Source: Zoroaster sp. YZ-2022
Taxonomy: Eukaryota > Echinodermata > Asteroidea > Forcipulatida > Zoroasteridae
Length of the DNA: 64,000 nucleotides
Assembly: GCA_029582265.1 (NCBI GenBank)
Contig: CM055819.1
Span: 7,004,135 to 7,068,134, forward strand
Direction: 5' to 3'
Below the pieces are notes generated by a model that was not told the DNA's origin, did not search any database, and saw only the letters and a program-made list of their open reading frames with translations. Made by a program: the position numbers and the translations under genes. Positions 1 to 9,800 of the stretch are shown here, one piece after another. How positions within the stretch are numbered: position 1 is the first letter of the stretch; each line of letters starts with the position of its first letter.

Positions 1-131
1 CTTGTAAGACATAGGAATGATGTTTTTATCAAACAGTTGGAATGTCTCCGTTTTATTTGAGTGAGAGAGTTCGTTGTTTTTATGTGATTTGTTCCTCTAA
101 TAAGGAAAGCAAAACATTGAGGCCTTTCTGA

Positions 132-349
132 ATGCCATTACAGCACATATAGGGCTAATCAAACACAACAACCAACTCTGCCCTCACAGGTACCCATTTA
201 CCCCTGGGTGGAGAGAAGTAATTATGGTAAAGTGTCTTGCTCAAGGACACAAGCACCACGGTCGCGGTTGGGATTCGAACCCACATTCTGACGACTCAGC
301 CATCAGAACACAAATCCGATGCACTAAACCGCTCGACCATGGCTCTCCA
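132..349 (-). repeat. tRNA-derived SINE-I, partial copy
   Basis: This is a reverse-orientation copy of the commonest SINE of the window. The minus strand reads a tRNA-like head with a B box (GGTTCGAATCC) and then the body shared with copies at 1167, 17912, 20042, 30805, 38057, 54396 and 58478. The ATT tail end is missing. It is a repeat, not a tRNA gene: there is no closed acceptor stem. Confidence 0.8.
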
Positions 350-423
350 TGGTTGAACCCAGGTCCACAGAGGTCAAAGCAAGGAATATACATATACACC
401 AATACCAATTATTTAGTTTAATA

Positions 424-690
424 TACTACTCAAAACAATTTAGGGAACACCGGATTTTTAACATCAAATAGGTTTGAAATGTTCCATGAACCGGGATTTT
501 CATTTGCAACCCCCTCTCTCTTTCAGTAGTCATGTCATGAAATGTGTAATCACTACATGCATCCTTTATCATCTGTGTCATTGTGCAGTTGTTTCTCATC
601 AATTCTGTGAAACATTGTGTTTATCTGAAATAAATGATCTTGCTTTAACTGAGATTATTCCGGTGTTCCCTAAAATTGTTTTGAGTAGTA
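424..690. mobile_element. MITE-A with TA-flanked terminal inverted repeats
   Basis: The left end TACTACTCAAAACAATTT is repeated inverted at the right end, with the inverted repeat running on through GGGAACACCGG. TA flanks suggest a Tc1/mariner-type target site. A second copy in the opposite orientation lies at 36859-37125. The small reading frame inside is shared by both copies only because the sequence is repeated. Confidence 0.85.
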
Positions 691-733
691 TAGTTAGTTT
701 CGTACATGTACCTATTTTCTCTCTTCAACACAG

Positions 734-882
734 AATCCTCCAGCCATCCCAACATTAGCAGTAGCTTGGCTGTGTAGTAGATTATATGGTTGTAAGTTCA
801 TGATCGACTGGCATAACTACGGCTACACTTTACTTGGTCTCACGCTGGGAAGGCAACACGTGCTGGTTAGATTCTCAAAGTG
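734..882 (+). CDS. ALG1: ALG1 exon a (first in window)
   Basis: The acceptor CAACACAG precedes AAT; the donor is TG/GTGAGT, leaving phase 2. It encodes the membrane-proximal part of the first glycosyltransferase lobe, with [10 protein letters not shown] followed by [13 protein letters not shown]. Confidence 0.95.
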
Positions 883-3800
883 GTGAGTAGTAACCGCTGT
901 TATTCAGTGTAGACCTTTATGCATCTATGACGTCGCAAACTCGAAGGGCGCCCTCATTCAGAGGTCACTCATTGGTTCATGTATGCATGGGCTGCACGTA
1001 CGCGCAGTCTGCTCTTGTTGGATTTTGGACTTTCAGGGATGATATTGTGAGAAAATGAAAAGGTGGGAAAAATGTACAAATGGCATATATATATGTATAC
1101 TTGCCTATAGTGGTTACCTCTATAACCTCTATAGCCATGTATAGCAAGGGAATTGAACTGTTTTTTAATAATAATAATAATAATAATGTGGACTTATATA
1201 GCACATGTATCCACCAAACTGGTGCTCAAAGCGCATTACATTATTACCCCTGCTCATCAGGCTCATAAATCATTCCTGAAACCATCTCAGCTCCCTGGGG
1301 AGTATACAGCTCAATTGCTGCCATTTCGGCGCATATGGGCTAATCAAACACAACAACCTCACCGGGTACCCATTTACCCCTGGGTGGAGAGAAGCAATTA
1401 TGGTAAAGTGTCTTGCTCAAGGACACAAGCACCATGGTCGCGGTTGGGATTCGAACCCACATTCTGACAACTCAGCCATCCGACGCACTAAATCGCTCGA
1501 CCATAGCACTCCACTTTTATCTTGATATTTACAATAAAATGATACACAAGGAAAGTTTCCAAGGTAGGATTTTCAAAATCAAAAGGTAGGATTTCCTACA
1601 AAAGTAGGAAGAATATCATGCCCGACTTTGTACGTTGTATTATACACGTATAGCCAAGACAGAGATACTTTGCATTTGCCACTGTACCAACAACTGGGTG
1701 AGATTTTAGTGGATTGAGGAAGAAATCTAGCAAAAACAACTAGGTGGTTAGGGTTAATGTCAAATGTCAAAATTGTGTAATTGGCCATAGCATGTATGCA
1801 TCAAGTTGTCAAATCATAACACAGTGTACATATATCTAGAATGATTAACCCTCGTACTACAGCTGCACTTTAGTGGCAAGTAGCTATAGTGGTCAAAATC
1901 AGTCAACTGCCTGTTGACTGTTCACCCAAATGTGCACACGGGGGCATTTTTGACTGATTTTGACTGTCATTTTGACCACCCTCAACAATACCAGACAATG
2001 CTTTTACCAGTCCAAAACGGTCGACTTAAGTGCACTAGATATACCTTGGCAAGTATATCAACATTTTGACTGATTTTGACCCTTGCAGTCATAGCAGGGT
2101 TCATTTTATTTATTGTGAATTTCACTTATCGTAGTACATTTGTTTTGTGTTCAGGTTTGAAGGTATGTTCGGTCGCTGGGGCGATAGTCACCTCTGTGTT
2201 ACTAACGCTATGAGAGAAGATTTGAACAGGAACTGGGGTATCAAGAGAGCCCTGACTGTGTATGACAGACCTCCAAAAGTCTTCAGTGAGACATCCTTAG
2301 AATCTCAACATGAGGTAAATCAAGTTTGGAATGATTAATTTGACTTACCCTAGGAGGTAGCGAGTTTGTGTAGGGGGAATACCATGGTTACTCAGGTTAC
2401 ATTTGTGAGGTACTGGGCCCACTCTTAATGCCATAATTCCCTTACTTAAATATATTTCACTCACAGAAGTTGCATTATACCCAAACCCTAACCTTCCAAA
2501 TTTTGCCCAAGTGATGCTTCATCCTCTAATAACATTGCCGCTGAAGTTTCAATCGTGAAATTTCACAAATTTAGTGAAATACCCTAGATTAAATTTCTGA
2601 CCTGTGATTTCAGCTTTTCAAAAGGTTAGCCGTCGATTATCCAGTCTTTGATTCACCTGAGCATCCGAAGAATGCCACTGCCTTCACGAAAACGACCTCG
2701 TCGGGAGAGATATCGAGGCAAAACAATCGTCCCGTCTTGATTGTCAGCAGCACAAGCTGGACACAAGATGAAGATTTCTCGATCCTTCTATCTGCATTAG
2801 AGAGTAAGTTTGTCAATGTAGGCTTGGCAATGATAATAAAAAATAAAACGAAAATATTTTTTAAAAAATATAATAATAAATGAAAACAATATTTTTTTTT
2901 TCAGCTGTGCTAATGTTGAAATAATAATTAGTGCTGTGTATCCATGGGTAATTTTGGAACCGGGACCCTGGCCACCATAATGGTCTTGTTGGGGGAAAAA
3001 ACCCAGATTTCCACCGCGTGCCGTCGCGCTCAATAATGCCTCAAGTGGTGCATAGGTCTAACGCAACACAAGACAGTGACATTCATTCATTTTGTTCATT
3101 ATCATTACGTTCATAAAAAATAATAACATTAACCCTAACCCCCTAGGCATTTCCACTAGCATGCTACCTCAACCTAACAAATTCCAACACAATGTAGTAA
3201 CCCACCATAGCCTGTAGTACTCAACCCATCAAACACAAACAGTACACTTACAGGAACAGTACTCAACCCATCAAACTCAAACAGGCTCTATGCTGTTGGA
3301 TTTTGATTGAGTGGGTACACATGGCCCAAAGTAAAGTTTGAACATTCAAGTCACACAGTACTCAACCCATCATAATCCAACAATTGTTTTCATGCTAAAA
3401 AAACTTAACTATACAAAAACTAAAACACCCTATGGAATAAATGGTAGGTTCTAGTTGTATGATGTTAGATACAATGCCAAGCATACCTAAGTACAATATT
3501 TGCCTTTATCAGTTGTTTATTACAGCAGGTTGTCCATAATTATAATAAATAACAATGTTGCATGCTAGTAGAACCACCTACCACACTCAATCAAAATCCA
3601 ACAGCATTACTGTATGCTATCGGTACTCAACCAATCATAGTCCAACAGCAATAGCTAAGTTCACAGTACTCAACCAGTCCAAATCCAACAAAACCTTCTG
3701 TTGGATTCTGATGGGCTTGGGGTGGTTAGGGTTAAAAAAAATAAAAATTATTATAATTATTATTGCTATAAATTTTATGAAATAAAACAAAGTACCTCAA

Positions 3801-6800
3801 ACCTTGTTATAAACATGGAAGACGGGCCTGGATCTTATCTGCGGCCATTGGCGTATTGCCCCTGTGGTTTGCTTTGAAATTTTGATGCAGCCAAGGCCAA
3901 TGTGGCTGTGCCCTCTCAATCCTTAAGGTCAAGGCCTGGGAAGATTGATAAGTGTTCGTCAAAGACTAGCATTCGGATTCTGAAAATGTTTACATCAGAT
4001 TTTACAAAGTGGGCTTCGGGTATCCGAACCGGTAAAAAAGGAATCGGATAATGAACTCAACGGTCAGGTACCTGCGAACCTTGGTACCTGGCACAAGCTT
4101 TATAATAACGAAATTTTATACTGCACCAAAGTCCACCAACAAAATGCCCATAGTCTATAATACAGAATGTGTATTTATAAAGTAATTTGTGTCGTTTCAC
4201 ATTTGTTTTTGTTTTTAACCTAGAATATGAAACGGCCTGCCAGAGCGGTAAGAACTTACCCAGAGTAGTGTGTGCTATCACCGGCAAAGGACCACAGAAA
4301 GAGCACTATCGGGCTTGCATCGCAAAGATGACATTCCAACATGTACAGTTCTGTACACCGTGGCTAACAGCCGAAGATTACCCATTGTTACTGGGTAAGT
4401 CAGGAAAGCTAAATCTCAGACTAGCTTATGGGTGCACCTCACTAAATAAACTCCCATAAATACAAAATATTCAAAAATCATTAAAAAAATACTTTAAATT
4501 TTTTAACATTTTTAAAACTAAAGAACAAAATATTGATTGATGTCTAACCTTTTATTTTATTCTCAATTCAACCCTTTAGTGGGAAGCTGCTATAGTGGTC
4601 AATATCAGTCAACTGACTGTTTTGACTGTTGACCCAAATTTGCACACAGGGGCATTTTTGACTGGTTTTTACTGTCATTTTGACCACCTTGAACAATACA
4701 AGACAATGCTATTACCAGTCAAAAACGGTCGACTCATTTTGACCTGTAAATGTACTTACTACACGTAAGGTTTGACAATGTTTGACTTTTAAGTGCACTG
4801 GATATACCTTGGCAAGTATATCAACATTTTGACTGATTTTGACCCTTGTAGTAGTAGGAGGGTTACTGTGAATAGTCCAGAGGCCCGCCGAGTTATTCTC
4901 ATCCCAATGGAAACCACCCTCTACACTAATGAAAACCAGCCATTTTGGAAAAAGGCCTTACGCTTGAAATCAAATTAGGACAATGTGTATCCAAAATACT
5001 CAAAGTTGGAAGTCAAGGACCCCCAGGTTATGATATTGGACCATTTTTACACAATCCCTCAAATGTACGGTCCTCAAATCTTTGTTTTTCAGAAAAACTC
5101 GAGGGCATACAAATTATGATAAACAGCTCGGCGCATGAATTACTCAATATTTAGTGGGCTGCACCCATATGACCATTGTCTAAGTCTTGATACTGATATA
5201 CAAATCAACACTAGACTATCTCCAAGAATTAATTCAGGGGTATCTCCAATCAGATCGTCCGAACTGTCTTGTGCATTTAAGAACATATATGTGATGTGAT
5301 CTGGGAAAACCCTTCACATGGTGAAATTTGTCATTTTTGTGTTATATACATCAAATTAACGAGGACACTGTGCTGTTTTCAAAACTGTTTTATTCATGAT
5401 TCTAGGTTGTCTGTAACTTGAGTTATGCTCTCAGGACGTTATAGCTGCCACTGTCCTTAAAAAACGATGGCGGAAACGAAAAACAAAGACGGCTTTTTAA
5501 TTATCTGTCATCATAAAACTATGTTTTTACATATAAAACGATGGAATTTTTATTTAATATTTTCAAGAATGATGATTTAGATATTAACAATTAAAATGGT
5601 AGCAAAAACTCAAATTGTCCAAAAAAAATTAGGGGACTATTTTGCCATTATCTTCAAAACAAGTTCGCCGACATCCGATGGGTTTTCCCAGATCGCATCA
5701 CATATCAGAAGTCTATTACCTACATGAAGTGTGCCAGCCTGCTGTAATCCATACCACAGCATTGTACTCCAAATGCGCGCACGCACAACGAGCTTGGTTA
5801 CGGGTTTTGCTCCCCCTGCATGGCCTGCCATGGGGCATCATGGAATAGGCATTTCCACGTGAAGTTAGTTCCTAGAGAACGAGATGCAATCTTAAACTAG
5901 ACGAACCATTGTGTGGGGCGAAACAATAGCCGCGTTCGATAAACGCTAAGGTGCACGCGTGAGATACAGTTTTCTCACACGCCGGGTAAGTCTCCCAGAC
6001 TGCACTGCTTCTTTTTGAGACCTTGCGCATCAGTCTGTGGAACAATACGTCATGAATGACTGAAATCCATTGTTCTTGGACTAGCTTATGTACACGAGTG
6101 GCACACTTCATGGAGGTAACAGACTTCTGGTACTATGCCATGGACAAGGTTAGTACACGACTGGCACACTTCATGTAGTTAACAGACTTCTGGTACTATG
6201 CCATGGACAAGGTTAGTACACGACTGGCACACTTCATGTAGGTAACAGACTTCTGGTGCTATGCCATGGACTAGGTCAGTACACGAGTGGCACACTCCAT
6301 GTAGGTGACAGACTTCTGGTACTACTGTGCCGTGGACTAGGATAGTACAGGAGTGGCACACTTCATGTAGGTGACGGACTTCTGGTACTGTGCCGTGGAC
6401 TAGGATAGTACAGGAGTGGCACACTTCATGTAGGTAACAGACTTCTGGTACTGTGCCGTGGACTAGGATAGTACACGAGTGGCACACTTCATGTAGGTAA
6501 CAGACTTCTGGTACTGTGCCGTGGACTAGGTCAGTACACGAGTGGCACACTTCATGTAGGTAACAGACTTCTGGTACTGTGCCGTGGACTAGGTCAGTAC
6601 ACGAGTGGCACACTTCATGTAGGTAACAGACTTCTGATACTATGCAGTGGACTAGGTCAGTAGACGACTGGCACACTTCATGTAGGTAACAGACTTCTGG
6701 TACTATGCCGTGGACTAGGTCAGTAGACGACTGGCACGCTTCATGTAGGTAACAGACTTCTGGTACCGTGCCGTGGACTAGGTTAGTACACGAGTGGCAC

Positions 6801-9800
6801 ACTTCATGTAGGTAACAGACTTCTGGTACTGTGCAGTGGACTAGGTCAGTACACGAGTGGCACACTTCATGTAGGTAACAGACTTCTGGTACTGTGCCGT
6901 GGACTAGGTTAGTACACGAGTGGCACACTTCATGTAGGTAAGAGACTTCTGGTACTGTGCCGTGGACTAGGTCAGTACACGAGTGGCACACTTCATGTAG
7001 GTCACAGACTTCCGATATTATCTGACTATTTTGTTGTGATTCTACAGGATCAGCAGATTTAGGGGTATGTCTTCACACATCATCTAGTGGCTTAGATCTC
7101 CCAATGAAGGTTGTGGACATGTTCGGCTCTGGACTTCCTGTATGTGCAATCAACTTTAACTGGTAAGTACATCAAGCAATTTGATTTCAAATGACTGCAA
7201 GGGTCAAAACATTGTAATGTTGAGCGTTGTCAAAATGACAGCCAAAACCAGTCATCAATGCCCCCTTTGTGCAGAGTTGGTCCAACAATCAAAAACGGTC
7301 AGTTGACCGATTTGGACCACTATAGCTAATTGCCACAAAAGTTCTTAAACAAGATTCATAAATGCCCAAGACAGTGCAGACAATCTGATCGGACAAAGCG
7401 TAATCACGTGGGGGTGTATTAACGGATGGTAAAGACATGGCTTATCAAAATCAGAGCAGCGCGTATGTGCCAGCTGATCATCAGGAATGATTTTCAGGGG
7501 TGTGATTTGTCCGGATTTTTACAAAATCGCAATGTTGAGATCCTCGGGATTTTAAAGATTTATAATCAAAAATATTTTGCCCATTCTTGTTTCCATCTGG
7601 AAATATTGGACCATCGGTAGAAACCGATTGCAAAACAAAGTTTTTCAACTGTCCGGAAATTGGGCAGAAATCGGTAGAAACCAATGCCTAATTTCCATAA
7701 AAATTTAAAAAGTCATTTTAATAATAATTATTATTGAACACTTAAATTTATAATCTAATGTAGTGTGAAAAACATCGCTCACTACATATTTTCCGTGTTG
7801 GCTTCGCACTTTGTGCTCACAATGTGAGTTTGATTTTTTTTTTTTTGATCAGTTGCATGCCTGTTTAAGCAAAGCAAACGCTCAGAACTATAGATTTCAC
7901 AACAGTGGCCCCAATACCCCTCGCAAAATTTACGTGGATTTTTCAAAACTGCCCAATCACACATCTTGGTCCAGCCCAATTGACAAGGATAATAATAATT
8001 TGGCACCTTGTTTACACTGGCCAGCCGGACTAGTACCAGTGAGACTGTAAGCTTTGTTAACCCTAACTCCCTAGGCCCATTTGCTTACACGTAACCTGAA
8101 TCCTCCAAAATCCTTCAGTAGTAAAGCAAGCACATGACATGTATGCACACATGTGTTTCTAATCTGTGATACATGTACATGGCCAGGGACCCTCCCTGCA
8201 TGCATGGAGCAATAAACAGTGTCCACTGACCCAAGCACTGACCTTGCAATCACTACAACAAACATGGATGTACATGTACCATGGAAAGGCAAGTATGCCC
8301 AATAACCTCAATCCTCCAAAATCCTTCACTTTAGCAAAGAGCATGTAACATGTAACCTCAATCCTTCAAAATCCTTCACTTTAGCAAAGAGGATTTGGGA
8401 GGATTTGGGAAGGTTAGGGTTAATGTTAATAAGTGGTTTGTGTACTTTGCTTTTATTAACAGCCTCAGTGAATTAGTGAAACATGGAGAGAATGGATTGG
8501 TCTTCAGCGATGCTGATGAGTTGGCCAAACAGCTGCAGGTAAGAACTTTATTTGACAAGCAGTTTTAGGCCAAGAAGAAATTGGTTTCTGGTCATAGGTC
8601 GGTTTCAAAGTCAGTGTGGTGAAGCACCTCACAAATCGGGCAAACGTTCATACCCCTATGTGAAAAACTCATTTAAAACACAGCACGGCAGAATTCCAAT
8701 CGATCCTGCAAAATTTGGGCAAAATTCGACATCATTTCATAGCCAAAACAAAAACAAAAACAAAAGAAAATTAAAAATGCTGACGTGCGGTTCTGAGGCG
8801 ACGGGTCTGGAGACCAGAAACCAGACTTTTTTTGCCGGGTCTTAATGACTCAACATACAAAACAATACCAACCACATTGGATATGCCCTACCAATGAACA
8901 TTCCTCAAAGCCTGTGGTTAGACTCATCCATTGAATATCTCATCACACAGTATTAACAATAAACATTATGACAAGTTTATTTGAATAGATACGTATGGGT
9001 TATAGCCAGTGTGTGATCACTTAGTCCATGGATTTGCACTAGGGCTGTGCATTTTCGGTTAATTCGGGAACCTGATAACCATAAACAATTTGGTTAAAAC
9101 ACAAATACTCCTGAATGTATAAAATGACCAATACAACCACAAGTTTCAAACAAAAGCCGGCAAATGTTACTTCTAAAGGCTTTATCCGAGTTTTCTTCAT
9201 TATTGTTAATAGGAAAAATATCACAAACTTCCATTATTTTGTGTAGCTTAAAATGTTCAGTCGGAATTTTAAAAAGTCTGACATAAGGAATAAATAAACG
9301 GATGTAGCTATTTCCATTAATTTACTTAAAATTCAATGACATTATGAAAGCGAGGTTGCCCCTGCAAACAGACAGAATTAGGCAGGTTACTATAATGAGT
9401 ATGTACAGCTATACAACCTCTTGTATTCAGGGAATAAGACATAAGATGGCTAACTCATGAATAAGGTCATGTAGCTATTTCCATTAATTTACTTAAAATT
9501 CAATGACATTTTGAAAGCGAGGTTGCCCCTGCAAACAGACACCATTAGGCAGGTTACTATAATGAGAACGTACAGGTACACAACCTCTTGTATTCAGGGA
9601 ACAAGACATAAGATGGCTAACTCATGAACAAGGTCATGTAGCTATTTCCATTAATTTACTTAAAATTCAATGACATTTTGAAAGCGAGGTTGCCCCTGCA
9701 AACAGACACAATTAGGCAGGTTACTATAATGAGCATGTACAGGTACACAACCTCTTGTATTCAGGGAACAAGACATAAGATGGCTAACTCATGAACAAGG

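Noticed and set aside
474..758. 94-codon frame with a homologue at 36745-37074
   Set aside because: The similarity comes from two copies of MITE-A; the frame runs through the terminal repeat.
6179..6991. 270-codon repeat frame in ALG1 intron
   Set aside because: Same minisatellite; it lies wholly between ALG1 exons d and e.
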